A DNA stretch of 64,000 nt from Nonomuraea africana (lineage in GTDB: Bacteria; Actinomycetota; Actinomycetes; Streptosporangiales; Streptosporangiaceae), in contig NZ_JADBEF010000001.1 of assembly GCF_014873535.1 (NCBI RefSeq), forward strand, positions 9,052,001 to 9,116,000. Reading direction: 5' to 3'. The translations under genes and the position numbers were made by a program. The first letter of the stretch is position 1, and every line of letters starts with the position of its first letter. The notes beneath the pieces were generated by a model. It had not been told where the DNA came from. It saw nothing but the letters and a program-made list of their open reading frames with translations, and ran no database searches. This document shows positions 33,348-42,488 of this stretch, one piece after another.

Positions 33348-33485
33348 TTAGCGGAAGCGCAGGACGGAGGTGCGCGAGCGGTCCACGGCGGCGGCCGCGC
33401 GGCAGGCGGCATCGCACACCACGCCGCGCGCCTCGTCGAGCGTGACGTCCTGAACCCGGCGGTGACGACGGAACAGAGCGCGCAT
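33348..33485 (-). CDS. 45-aa Cys-x3-Cys peptide, first gene of arsenical-type operon
   Basis: A perfect AGGAGGT lies 7 nt before the ATG at 33485. The product (MRALFRRHRRVQDVTLDEAR...) contains CDAAC, which could bind a metal, and a basic start and end. It is 27 nt upstream of the flavoprotein and downstream of the duplicated operator at 33498-33559. I do not know a named family. Coding support is the ribosome site, spacing and GC-rich third positions. Confidence 0.6.
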   Translation of the reverse strand: MRALFRRHRRVQDVTLDEARGVVCDAACRAAAAVDRSRTSVLRFR

Positions 33486-33497
33486 CGCGCACCTCCT

Positions 33498-33559
33498 GTT
33501 TAGAAGCTTGTCGAATTAGTAGCCAGCTTGCCTCACTGATTAGAGATCTGTCAAATTAG
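33498..33559 (-). promoter_or_regulatory. paired ArsR-type operators
   Basis: Two 22-nt sites, 40 nt apart, match at most positions: on the minus strand CTAATTTGACAGATCTCTAA (33559 down) and CTAATTCGACAAGCTTCTAA (33519 down). The first contains a TTGACA -35. Both share AATT(T/C)GACA with the arsR operator. Confidence 0.6.
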
Positions 33560-33652
33560 AGGAGCGCCTAATCTGCGAGGTGTAGGCATGGGAAGCCTCA
33601 GCCGCTGCTCGGCTCGCAGAACTTTGCGGCTGCTGAGAGCATCCAACTCGCT

Positions 33653-36259
33653 ATGGGGGATGCGCTGATCGACGGAGACCCGCAGCGGCTCGGCGGCTAC
33701 TGGCTGGCCGGACGGGTCGGCGAGGGCGGACAGGGAATCGTCTACGAGGGCTACGACGCCGAGGGCGGGCGGGTCGCGATCAAGGTGTTGCGCGGCGACC
33801 CCTCGACCCAGCCGCGCCTGGCCAAGGAGGCCACCGCGGCCCGCCGTGTGCCGGCCTTCTGCACCGCCAGGGTGCTCGACGCCGACCTGGAGGGGCCGCG
33901 GCCGTACATCGTCTCGGAGTACGTCGAGGGGCCCAGCCTGCGGCAGGCGGCCAGGGTGTTCCGCGGCGACGAACTGCACCGGCTGGCCACGGCCATGGCG
34001 ACCGCGCTGACGGCCATCCACGACGCGGGCGTCGTCCATCGCGACCTCAAGCCGGACAACGTGCTGCTCGGCCCTGACGGTCCGCGCGTCATCGACTTCG
34101 GGGTGGCCCGCACGCTGGAGATGTCGCTCACCTCGGCGCAGCTGCTGGCGGGCACGCCCAGCTACATGGCGCCGGAGGTGTTCTCCGGCGAGCGGGCGGG
34201 CATGCCGGCCGACGTGTTCGCCTGGGGCGCCACCGTGCTGTTCGCCGCGACCGGGCAGGACCCGTTCCGGGCCGACTCGCTGGGCGCGGTCATGCATCGC
34301 GTGCTGTCCCACGAGCCCGACCTGTCGCCGCTGCCCGCCCAGCTGCGGGCCCTGGTGGCCGCCGCGCTCGCCAAGGACCCGCGGCAGCGGCCCACCTCCA
34401 AGGAGCTGCTGCTCGCGCTGGTCAGCGGCGACGGCCTCGACACCGCCAGGCTGCTCGCCCAGGGCGCGGGCTCGGCCGCCGCCATGGCGCCCCACGGTGA
34501 CCAGCCGGCCCGCGATCCCGCCCTCGGCACGCTCGCCGAGGACGCCTACGCCGCGCTCGGCCCTGCCGAGCGGGAGCTGGTGCCCGAGCTGTTCCTGCGC
34601 CTGGTGACCGTCACCGACCAGGGCGACCTCACCGTACGGCAGGCCGCCCGCCACCAGCCCGGCGAGATTCTCGGGATGGCGGCCACCCCGTCCGGCCGCA
34701 CGCTCGCGATCGCCACCGAAGAGGGCGGGGTCCGGCTGTGGGGCACGGCGACGGGCGCCGCCCGCGAACCGCGATACCGGCTCTTCGAGGGCGCGGGCGA
34801 GTCCGACTTCTCCTTGTCGTACAGCGACTCGGAGGATGTCGTGGCGGTGCGTATGGGGCAGGGCGCCACGTTCTGGAACACCCGCACGGGAGCGAAGACA
34901 GAGGTCCCCACGCTCGGCGGGGACATGGTGGTGACGGCCGACGGCAAGACGGCCGTGTACACGCTGATGGGCTCCGCTCTGCGCCGCCAGTCGTTGCTCG
35001 ATGGACGGGCAACGACGTTGTGGAACTGCTCGGGGATATGTCAGAACTTCGCGCCGAGCCCGAATGGGGAGAAGCTTGCCGTCTCAGGGCCGAATCAGGA
35101 CATTCTGCTTCTTTCTCTCCGTTCGGGTAAGGAGTCAGATTCCAGCCTGACCGACTGGAAGGGCGGCGCCATCGCCTGGAGCCCGGACGGCGCGGCCGTC
35201 GCCGCGCTGGACGACTCGGGGCTCCAGGTGTGGCGGGCCAGTGACGCCACGCTGGTGCTCGACGAGCCCGTCGCGCCGGGCGCCGGTCACCTCGCGTTCG
35301 ACCCCGACGGTCACACCCTCCGCTACCTCGCGGGAGACACCGTGGTCAGCGCGCAGCTCGACCTCCGGCCCCGCCGTGGCCCGCGTGGCGACCTGCTCAG
35401 CCCCGACGGCGGCCATCTGCTGGCCGGCCGCAAGGTGCGCCACCTTGCCACGGGCAAGACGATCACCCTGCCGGACGAACCCCAGTACCCGCTCGTCTTC
35501 AGCGGGAACGGCTCGGCCCTCGCCGTGGGCGGCGACGCCACCGTCTTCGTCCACGACACGACGACGGGCAGGCGACTGGCCGAGCTGCCCCTGGTCGACG
35601 AGTCGCCCCAGGGCCTGGCCTTCAGCCCCGACGGCACGCGCCTGGCCGTCTCGGCGCAGACCTACATCCGCATGATCGAGCTGCCCGGCGCCAAGCAGGT
35701 CTGGCGGGCGCCGGCCGACATGGCCGACGAGCTCGCCTTCACGCCCGACGGGCGCTACCTGTCCATCGGCGAAAGCTTCCTGGACGCGGCGACCGGGCGT
35801 CCGGCCGTCCCGCGGCCTCTTGGGCCGGTGGTGCGGGGGCTGGGCTTCTCCACCGACGGCACCGTCTTCGGCTGGCCCGACGGCTCGGCCCGGATGGCCT
35901 TCTGGCGGCGGGGGGCGGCGGAGCCGTCCTCGGCGCCGCTGCGTGACATGCCGGTCGACCCGAAGCTGACCTTCTCGCCGGACGGCTCCCTCGTCACGGC
36001 CGTCAACCACGAGGAAATGCGGGTGTACGACGTCGCCTCCGGAGTCGTGATCGCCGCCATCAAAGACCCCCTGATCTCCCAGGCAGGCTTCTCCGCGGGC
36101 AGGCTGCTGGTCGTCGTCGACGGGAAGCTGGCCGAGTATCCGATGGATCCGGCCGTGGTGGCGGCGCGGGTGTGCGCGAGGGCAGGGCGGTCGTTGAGCG
36201 AGGCGGAGTGGGTGGCGTACGTGCCGGGCCTGCCGTACAGGAAGGTCTGCGCGCGGTGA
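33653..36259 (+). CDS. Ser/Thr protein kinase with WD40-like propeller
   Basis: The 868-aa protein has an N-terminal kinase domain (glycine loop GEGGQGIVYEG, Lys44 in VAIKVL, HRDLKPDN at 129-136, DFG at 148-150, a short activation segment ending GTPSYMAPE). Residues about 295-335 (AEDAYAALGPAERELVPELF, LRLVTVTDQGD) match the helical linker seen between STAND NTPase and WD40 domains, though the NTPase itself is absent. Residues about 345-850 are WD40-like blades (SPDGxxL and VxLW motifs). No membrane segment is seen, unlike PknB-type kinases. The start ATG at 33653 has only a weak ribosome site. Confidence 0.9.
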   Translation: MGDALIDGDPQRLGGYWLAGRVGEGGQGIVYEGYDAEGGRVAIKVLRGDPSTQPRLAKEATAARRVPAFCTARVLDADLEGPRPYIVSEYVEGPSLRQAARVFRGDELHRLATAMATALTAIHDAGVVHRDLKPDNVLLGPDGPRVIDFGVARTLEMSLTSAQLLAGTPSYMAPEVFSGERAGMPADVFAWGATVLFAATGQDPFRADSLGAVMHRVLSHEPDLSPLPAQLRALVAAALAKDPRQRPTSKELLLALVSGDGLDTARLLAQGAGSAAAMAPHGDQPARDPALGTLAEDAYAALGPAERELVPELFLRLVTVTDQGDLTVRQAARHQPGEILGMAATPSGRTLAIATEEGGVRLWGTATGAAREPRYRLFEGAGESDFSLSYSDSEDVVAVRMGQGATFWNTRTGAKTEVPTLGGDMVVTADGKTAVYTLMGSALRRQSLLDGRATTLWNCSGICQNFAPSPNGEKLAVSGPNQDILLLSLRSGKESDSSLTDWKGGAIAWSPDGAAVAALDDSGLQVWRASDATLVLDEPVAPGAGHLAFDPDGHTLRYLAGDTVVSAQLDLRPRRGPRGDLLSPDGGHLLAGRKVRHLATGKTITLPDEPQYPLVFSGNGSALAVGGDATVFVHDTTTGRRLAELPLVDESPQGLAFSPDGTRLAVSAQTYIRMIELPGAKQVWRAPADMADELAFTPDGRYLSIGESFLDAATGRPAVPRPLGPVVRGLGFSTDGTVFGWPDGSARMAFWRRGAAEPSSAPLRDMPVDPKLTFSPDGSLVTAVNHEEMRVYDVASGVVIAAIKDPLISQAGFSAGRLLVVVDGKLAEYPMDPAVVAARVCARAGRSLSEAEWVAYVPGLPYRKVCAR

Positions 36260-36265
36260 GAACGT

Positions 36266-36525
36266 TCATGCCGGTGCGGGTGGGCTGACCTTCGCCGCCT
36301 CCGCCGCCAGGAGGGCGGCGCCGAGCTGGACGGCGACCAGGGTGCGGATCGGGGATCGGCGCGGCGGTGAACCCGGACTCGGCTTCGGCGAACCAGGCGT
36401 CGAAGAGGGCCTGCACGCGGGTGCGCTCGGCCCGGACGGCCGGGGTCGGGTTTCCCGCGGCGAGCTCGGCGTCCAGCAGGCGCGGCCCTCCACAGGCTGT
36501 GGAGCCCGGCTGCGCGCTGACGTGG
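36266..36525 (-). pseudogene. TetR-family C-terminal remnant
   Basis: The minus strand reads LLDAELAAGNPTPAVRAERT and RVQALFDAWFAEAESGF, then after a frame change TLVAVQLGAALLAAEAAKV and a stop at 36266. This resembles the ligand-binding end of a TetR regulator. The DNA-binding part is missing. It fills most of the gap between the kinase and the ABC permease. Confidence 0.45.
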
Positions 36526-36693
36526 TTCCCGCGCGTTTCGTGGGACTCGAGTACTCCGGAACGGCTCGCGGGGGTCTGGGGTACCTCATGAGGATCCTTC
36601 CGGGTGCGGAGGAGATGGATGGGTGTCGACGGGAGGCTGTGGAGGTGACAGCTCGCCACGAGGGCGGGCGCGATACTCGTGGAGGCTCCCTTG

Positions 36694-39219
36694 GTGTGGA
36701 TGGCGTGGCGGACGTTGCGATGGCATCCGGGCAGCGTGATGGGCGTGCTGACCACGCTCGTCATCGCCGCGACCGTGATCAGCGCGCTCTGGTTCGTCGT
36801 TGACTCGACCGAGCGGCAGCCACCCGTCATAGAGCGGTACGCCGGAGCAGCGATGGTCATCACCACGGGTGGTATCCCTGGGGCGATACCACCCGGATTG
36901 GTGACGGCCGTCGGCGCGCTGCCCGAGGTGACGGCGGCGGTGCCCGAGCTCAGCTTCGTCGCGCCGCTCTCCGTCCGCGGGAACGTCGTGCGTGTCGCGG
37001 GGGACCAGTACCCCAGCCCGTGGGGGCACGGGTGGGGGAGCGCCCGGCTGACGCCGTTCCGGATCCAGCAGGGCAGGCCGCCGCGGGTGGCGGGCGAGGT
37101 CGTCGTGGACGCGCGGCTGGCCGAGGCGGCGCGGGTCACCGTGGGTGAACGCGTGGATGTGCGGGTTTCCGGGGTGTCCCGGTCGCACGAGGTGGTCGGG
37201 GTGGCCGCGACGTCCGCGCGATGGCGGCACCAGTCGGCGCTGTTCTTCACGGACGGCCACGCCGCGAAGCTGGCCGGACGCCGCAGCGGGGTCGACACGC
37301 TCGGCGTCCTGCCCCAACCCGGCACCGATCCGCAGGAGCTCCGGCAGGCCGTCGCCAGGGTGCTGCAGCCGTACAACCCTCCGGGAGCGCAGGTGATCCG
37401 CATCGCGACCGGCGCGGACCGTGGCGCGGCCGAGGGGAACCTCTCGTCCGGCGGCGGACCCCGCGAGGGGTTCAACACGTTGTGGTTCCTGGTGTACACC
37501 GCAGGACTCATCGCGGTCGGGATGGTCGCCGCCGCCATGGGACTGTCGATCCGGCGCAGGAGCACGGAGATCGCGGTCCTGCGGGCCGTCGGGGCACGCC
37601 GGGGGCAGATCCGTCGGATGCTGCTCGCGGAGGGGCTGCTGTTCTCCCTGGTCGCGGTCATGGTGGCGGTACCGCTGGGCAGATGGATCGCACCGCTGGT
37701 GGCCGACCGGCTCCGCGACTTCGGCGTGGTGAACGTGTCGTTCGAGGTGTTCTTCCGTCCGCTCCCGGCATTGTGGACGTTGCTGTTCACGGTGGCCGTG
37801 GCCCTGCTGGCGAGTCTGCTGGCGGTGCGGCGAGCACTGCGGATCCGTCCTGGCGACGCGCTGGGAGAGGCCCCGGCGGAGGGTGGCACGCTCGGCAGAG
37901 GGCGGCTGCTGACCGGCCTGGCGCTGCTGGCGGTGGCGTTCGTGCTGGCGCTGCTCCAGGTCGCGGACCTGGTCGACTTCGGGCAGCCGCTCGGGAGCCT
38001 GATCGTGGAGTTCGCCAGGGTGTGCCTGGTCGTGGCCGCGGTGGGGCTGGTGGCGCCGTGGTTCGTGCTGGCCGTGGGCAGGCTGCTGCGTCCGTGGGCC
38101 GCCCGGGCGCGGCGCGCGGGTGGGTTCCTGTCCGTTGCCAACGTGGTCTTCAACCACCGCAGGTTCGCCGGGGCGGTCGGGTCGCTCACGCTCGGTGTGA
38201 CGCTGGTCGGCGTGATCGTCAGCACGCAGTCCTTCTACGACTGGCGCCAGGCCGACCTGGCGGCCGCAGAGGTGAGCGCCGACCATGTGCTGACCCCGGC
38301 GGTCGGCAACAACGTGCTGGCGGAGGAACTGCGGCGGCGCCTTCAGAACGGGCACGGGACGGCAGAGGTGGTCGGGGTCCAGATGCTGCCGATCACCGCG
38401 ACGGCGGACGACTGGACACCCGCCGAGGGCCCCCCGCCGCGTACGTACGGGTCACTGGTCACCGGGAACCTCATGCGGATGCTGAACCTGCCCGTACGCG
38501 GCCGCCCGCTCAACGCCCTGGGCGAGCGGGAGGTCGCTCTCAGCGACTCCATGGCGGCCAGGGACAAGGCCCGGATCGGATCGCGCCTGCGGATCCGCTT
38601 CCCGGGCGCGACAAGAGACGAGGTCTACACCGTGGCCGCGCTCTACCCCGACAGCAGCGAACTGGCGGCGCTGGTACTGCCCTCTCTGGGACCCTCCGCC
38701 ACCCATCTGTCGGCCGGGCCGTACGTCGCGTTGTACGTGCGCGGCCCGCTCGATCGGGAGGCCGTCAGCGAGGCGGGGGCGACGGTCGCCTCCTACGACA
38801 AGCAGGGCTACGTCCTGCGCAAGGCGGCGGAGAGCGCCGAACGCAACCGGCTCCTGCCGTACATCTCGGTGTTGATCGCGCTCTTCTGCCTGGTGGCGGC
38901 CGTCAACAGCCTGTGCCTGGCGCTGCTCGACCGCAGGCGGGAGTGGGCTGCCATGCGGCAGATCGGGATGCGCCGCGGCCAGGTGATGTGGATGGTCTGC
39001 GGGGAGAACGTGCTCACCGTGCTGCCCGTCCTCGTGCTGGCCCTGGCCGCGGTCGTCGCCGTGGCGTCCGTGTCCGCCATGACCGAGGGCGCCGGGCCGG
39101 CCGCCATGGTGTCGTTCATCCCGTTCGGCTGGCTCACTCCTCTCGGCGGCGGCGCGCTCCTGGGGGCTCTGGTGGGATCTCTGCTGGTCGTGCGTACAGC
39201 CATGAAGAACGAAAGGTAG
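36694..39219 (+). CDS. FtsX/MacB-type ABC transporter permease
   Basis: A tandem FtsX protein of about 841 aa: TM1 near the N-terminus, an extracytoplasmic domain, three TM segments with the EIAVLRAVGARRGQIRRMLL coupling motif, a central TM pair, a second extracytoplasmic domain and three last TM segments with a similar coupling motif (EWAAMRQIGMRRGQVMWMVC). GGAGG at 36681-36685 favours the GTG at 36694; GTG 36679 and ATG 36700 are alternatives. It works with the ATPase encoded 7 nt downstream, exporting lipids, peptides or antibiotics by a mechanotransmission-type cycle. Confidence 0.85.
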   Translation: MWMAWRTLRWHPGSVMGVLTTLVIAATVISALWFVVDSTERQPPVIERYAGAAMVITTGGIPGAIPPGLVTAVGALPEVTAAVPELSFVAPLSVRGNVVRVAGDQYPSPWGHGWGSARLTPFRIQQGRPPRVAGEVVVDARLAEAARVTVGERVDVRVSGVSRSHEVVGVAATSARWRHQSALFFTDGHAAKLAGRRSGVDTLGVLPQPGTDPQELRQAVARVLQPYNPPGAQVIRIATGADRGAAEGNLSSGGGPREGFNTLWFLVYTAGLIAVGMVAAAMGLSIRRRSTEIAVLRAVGARRGQIRRMLLAEGLLFSLVAVMVAVPLGRWIAPLVADRLRDFGVVNVSFEVFFRPLPALWTLLFTVAVALLASLLAVRRALRIRPGDALGEAPAEGGTLGRGRLLTGLALLAVAFVLALLQVADLVDFGQPLGSLIVEFARVCLVVAAVGLVAPWFVLAVGRLLRPWAARARRAGGFLSVANVVFNHRRFAGAVGSLTLGVTLVGVIVSTQSFYDWRQADLAAAEVSADHVLTPAVGNNVLAEELRRRLQNGHGTAEVVGVQMLPITATADDWTPAEGPPPRTYGSLVTGNLMRMLNLPVRGRPLNALGEREVALSDSMAARDKARIGSRLRIRFPGATRDEVYTVAALYPDSSELAALVLPSLGPSATHLSAGPYVALYVRGPLDREAVSEAGATVASYDKQGYVLRKAAESAERNRLLPYISVLIALFCLVAAVNSLCLALLDRRREWAAMRQIGMRRGQVMWMVCGENVLTVLPVLVLALAAVVAVASVSAMTEGAGPAAMVSFIPFGWLTPLGGGALLGALVGSLLVVRTAMKNER

Positions 39220-39226
39220 GCCCGGT

Positions 39227-39991
39227 ATGAACACCGGCATGGAACCCGTGGTCCGTCTCGATGGCGTCAAGAAGATCTACGGCACGGGGGCGTCGGCGGT
39301 CACCGCGCTCAAGGACGTCAGCTACGGCTTCGCCCGCGGCTCGTTCACCGCCGTGATGGGGCAGTCGGGGTCGGGCAAGACCACACTGCTGCAGTGCGCG
39401 GCCGGGCTGACGCAGCCCACGTCGGGGACGGTCAGCGTGGGTGGCGCCGACGTGACCGCGCTGACGGAGGCCGAGCTGTCCGCCATGCGCAGGGAGCGGG
39501 TGGGCTTCGTGTTCCAGGCGTTCAACCTGCTGCCCGCGCTGACCGCGAAGCAGAACATCGAGCTGCCGCTGCGGCTGGCGGGCAGGCGGGCGGACCAGGA
39601 GTGGGTGCGGGAGCTGGTGAGCCGAGCCCGGATCGCGGACCACATGCACCGCCGCCCGCACGAGTTGTCCGGCGGCCAGCAGCAGCGGGTGGCCATCTGC
39701 CGCGCACTGGTGGCCGGGCCGGAGGTGGTCTTCGCCGACGAGCCGACGGGAAACCTCGACACCCGATCGGGCCAGGAGATCCTGTCCATGCTGAGGCTCG
39801 TCGTCGACACCCTGAAGCAGACCGTCATCCTGGTCACCCACGACCCGGCCGCCGCCGCCCACGCCGATCGGGTGCTCTTCCTCAGCGACGGGCAGGTGGC
39901 GAACCTCATGGAGGCGCCGACCCCGGAGAAGGTCGCAGCGGAACTCAGTGGTCAGCCCAGCTCCCCGGGGCTCACCAGGCCGACCTCGTAG
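39227..39991 (+). CDS. LolD/MacB-type ABC transporter ATPase
   Basis: The 254-aa protein has Walker A GQSGSGKTT, a Q-loop VFQAFNLLPALTA, signature LSGGQQQR, Walker B VVFADEPTGNLD and the switch His in LVTHD. It follows the permease by 7 nt and forms the transporter with it. Its last 40 nt overlap the 3' end of the convergent response-regulator gene, so the two operons are tail to tail with no terminator between them. Confidence 0.95.
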   Translation: MNTGMEPVVRLDGVKKIYGTGASAVTALKDVSYGFARGSFTAVMGQSGSGKTTLLQCAAGLTQPTSGTVSVGGADVTALTEAELSAMRRERVGFVFQAFNLLPALTAKQNIELPLRLAGRRADQEWVRELVSRARIADHMHRRPHELSGGQQQRVAICRALVAGPEVVFADEPTGNLDTRSGQEILSMLRLVVDTLKQTVILVTHDPAAAAHADRVLFLSDGQVANLMEAPTPEKVAAELSGQPSSPGLTRPTS

Positions 39992-40617
39992 GCGACGATC
40001 ACCGCCTGGGCGCGGTCTCTGACATCGAGCTTGGCGAACAGGTCGCTCACCCTGTTCTTCACCGTCGACAGCGACAGGCCGGTCTCCTCGGCGATCTGTC
40101 CGTTGGACAGCCCGCGCGCGATGAGCTCCAGCACCTGCCGCTCGCGGACGCTGAGCGCGGACAGCTCGGCGGGCACCACGACCGCACGGGGGCGGGCGGG
40201 ACGGACGAAGGTCCCGATCAGCCTGAGCAGCAAGCGGGGCGCGACCGCCGCCTCGCCCCTGTGCACGATCCTGATGCCCTCGATCAGCTCCTCCGGTGAG
40301 ACGTCCTTGGGCAGGAAGCCCGACGCGCCTGCCCGCAGCGCCGTCACCACGTGCTCTTCCAGATCGAAGGTGCTCAGCGCGAGCACCCTGGTCTCCGGCA
40401 ACTCGGTGACGATCCGCTCCGTGGCCGCGACTCCGTCCATGACGGGCATGTGCAGGTCCATCAGCACCACGTCAGGGCGTAACTCGTGGCTGCGCCGTAC
40501 CGCCTCATGGCCGTCGCCCGCCTCGCCCACGGCCGCCAGGCCGTCCCCGGTCTCCAGGAGCATGCGCAGCCCCGCGCGGACCAGCACCTGGTCGTCCACG
40601 AGCAGTACCTTGATCAC
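39952..40617 (-). CDS. NarL/LuxR-type response regulator
   Basis: From the GTG at 40617 the product is 221 aa: receiver domain (VDDQ, phospho-Asp in VVLMDLHMPVMDG, Thr/Ser in LALSTFD, Lys in GFLPKDVSP) and LuxR helix-turn-helix (LSVRERQVLELIARGLSNGQ). It overlaps the histidine kinase stop (GTGA) and is co-translated with it. The likely target is the convergent ABC exporter, as in other exporter/two-component pairs. Confidence 0.9.
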   Translation of the reverse strand: MIKVLLVDDQVLVRAGLRMLLETGDGLAAVGEAGDGHEAVRRSHELRPDVVLMDLHMPVMDGVAATERIVTELPETRVLALSTFDLEEHVVTALRAGASGFLPKDVSPEELIEGIRIVHRGEAAVAPRLLLRLIGTFVRPARPRAVVVPAELSALSVRERQVLELIARGLSNGQIAEETGLSLSTVKNRVSDLFAKLDVRDRAQAVIVAYEVGLVSPGELG

Positions 40618-41696
40618 GTCTTCTCCAGCAGGGGGATGCGGGCGTGCACGACGAAGCCTCCTGCGGGCGAGGGTCCCGCCTTGAGCTCGCCCCCGCACAG
40701 CGAGACCCGCTCGGCCATGCCCGCCAGGCCGAGCCCGAGGCCAGGGCCGCCGGCCCTGGCCGGCCCGTCGTCGGCCACCTCCACCTCGACGAGGTCGGGC
40801 AGGAAGGCGAGCCGAACGCGGGATCGGGCGCCGCCGGCGTGCTTGCGGGTGTTGGTGAGCGCCTCCTGGACGATGCGGTAGACCGCGTGATCGACGGTCG
40901 TCGGCAGTGTGACCGCCTCGCCCGTGACCTCCAGCGCCGCGTTGCCCGACTCCTCGACCAGCGCGGGCAGCCTGGCCACGCCGACCCGCGCCTGGTTCTC
41001 CATCTCCTCGCCGGCGGTGCGCAGGACGTCGAGCAGCTGCCGCATCTCCGCCATCGCCCGCCTGGCCGTGTCCTCCCCGGTGAGCAGGGTCTGCCGGGCG
41101 CGTTCCGCGTCGATCGGGATCATCCTCCTGGCCACGCCCATGTAGAGGTTTACCACGCTGACGTGGTGCGCGATCACGTCGTGCAGCTCGCGGGCGATGC
41201 GACGACGTTCCTCTCGTACGGCGTGCTCCGCCGCCTGCTGCTCCCTGCGGCGCGACAGCTCCGTGCGCAGGCGCACGATGTAGCCCGTCGCGAGCGGCAG
41301 CGCCGGCATCAGCACGATCGACAGGCCCGTCGGCAGATGGTCGTCCACCACCTGCCGGTGGAGCCACCACGAGGTCGCCATGCCCGCCACGGCGACCACT
41401 ACCGACGCCGCAGCAGCGGAGTGGCGGCCCACCTGGCAGAGCGCGATGAGCATGGCGCTGACCGGAGCGTCGTAGCCGGGCGGCTGGGTGCTCATCACGT
41501 AAAGCGCGCCAACGAGCAAGGCCACCGGGATCGGGTGCCGCCGGCTCAGCAGCATGAGCCCGGCCGCGCCTACCCCGACCAGCACGGCCTTCGGGCTGGC
41601 CGCCGTAAGGGCGTCGGGGAGCTCGAGCGCCAACACCAGGACGGCCAGCGCGAGGCCGCTGATCCACGGACGCCCCATCCAGCCGGCTAAGGACAT
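40614..41696 (-). CDS. NarL-family sensor histidine kinase
   Basis: The 360-aa protein starts at the ATG at 41696. Four to five membrane segments fill residues 10-140, without a large outside domain, as in intramembrane-sensing kinases of exporter systems. HisKA_3 carries RRIARELHDVIAHHVSVV with the phospho-His; the ATPase domain has EALTNTRKHAGG (N box) and GLGLGLAGMAERV (G box). Partner: the response regulator at 39952. Confidence 0.9.
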   Translation of the reverse strand: MSLAGWMGRPWISGLALAVLVLALELPDALTAASPKAVLVGVGAAGLMLLSRRHPIPVALLVGALYVMSTQPPGYDAPVSAMLIALCQVGRHSAAAASVVVAVAGMATSWWLHRQVVDDHLPTGLSIVLMPALPLATGYIVRLRTELSRRREQQAAEHAVREERRRIARELHDVIAHHVSVVNLYMGVARRMIPIDAERARQTLLTGEDTARRAMAEMRQLLDVLRTAGEEMENQARVGVARLPALVEESGNAALEVTGEAVTLPTTVDHAVYRIVQEALTNTRKHAGGARSRVRLAFLPDLVEVEVADDGPARAGGPGLGLGLAGMAERVSLCGGELKAGPSPAGGFVVHARIPLLEKT

Positions 41697-41767
41697 GCGC
41701 TCCAGCGTATGTTGTGGCCGCCTGGCGATGGGCGCTCGCGGGGTCGGCTCCTTGGTCTTCCGATCCC

Positions 41768-41943
41768 CTATGCGCAGCCGATTCGGGTGCAGGTGGCAGT
41801 GTCGGCCACGATGTCGCCGTTGTCGGTGGCCCAGTAGGTGATCTGGACGGTGCCGGGTCCGCCCTTCACGTCGACCGTGAGCTCTTCCGCGAACGACCGG
41901 GTGCCGTCGGGCTCCATGTTGACGACCGGCTCGTTCCAGGTAG
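41768..41943 (-). pseudogene. C-terminal remnant of an unidentified protein
   Basis: Right after the FBP stop, the minus strand reads LTTWNEPVVNMEPDGTRSFA, ELTVDVKGGPGTVQITYWAT and DIVADTATCTRIGCA with a TAG at 41768. It is well-formed beta-rich protein sequence with a closing Cys pair, but has no start, so it is a 5'-truncated leftover. Family not recognised. Confidence 0.4.
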
Positions 41944-42438
41944 TCAGCCGACCACCTTGTCCAGGAAGCCGGCCAGGTTGGCCGTGGTCCGCTCGATCTG
42001 TTCCTCCAGCGTGAGCGACTCATGAATCCGTCCGCCGGGCCCGGCCTCCTTCATCCCGCGCAGGTAGAGCGAGCAGGCAAGATCGGTGCAGATGTAGGCG
42101 CCCACGGAGTTGCCCTGCTGCCCGTCCCGTCCCGCTCTGCGCGCGGTCATCAGCGAGACGCCGTCTCCCGTGTGCGTGGTCACGCACAACGAGCACATGC
42201 TGCGCCGTACATGCCCGGCATGCGGCGCGGCCAGCCGCAGCGCCACCCCCACCAGCCCGTCACCGGACTCGGTGACCAGGTACGCCCGCTCCGGCGAGGC
42301 GGGGTCTCGCCATCCGAGGAAGTCCAGGTCATCCCACGGCCGCTGGGCCAGATCCCTTGGTACGGCCAGACGCTTCGCCTCGCCCTTGGTGCAATTGACG
42401 AACGACGCGCGGATGTCGCGCTCGGTAAGTGCTCTCAT
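41944..42438 (-). CDS. FBP-domain (treble-clef zinc finger) protein
   Basis: The 164-aa protein starts at the ATG at 42438 (MRALTERDIRASFVNCTKGE). It carries the C-terminal domain first described in EF-G-binding/fibronectin-binding proteins: WDDLDFLGWRDP, then the zinc ligands in MCSLCVTTH and CTDLACSLYLRG. Relatives such as FusB bind EF-G and rescue it from fusidic acid; here only that zinc domain is present. It is divergent from the TetR at 42516, with a strong palindromic operator between. Confidence 0.8.
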   Translation of the reverse strand: MRALTERDIRASFVNCTKGEAKRLAVPRDLAQRPWDDLDFLGWRDPASPERAYLVTESGDGLVGVALRLAAPHAGHVRRSMCSLCVTTHTGDGVSLMTARRAGRDGQQGNSVGAYICTDLACSLYLRGMKEAGPGGRIHESLTLEEQIERTTANLAGFLDKVVG

Positions 42439-42488
42439 AGGCAGGAAGCTACCTTCCCTAGAACAGAGAAGCGACTGATTAAGTAGAG

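Noticed and set aside
36060-38355. Two long minus-strand frames opposite the FtsX permease
   Set aside because: Low-complexity Ser/Thr/Pro/Arg or His/Arg/Asp text mirrors the permease codons. Only the TetR-like remnant at 36266-36525 looked like protein.
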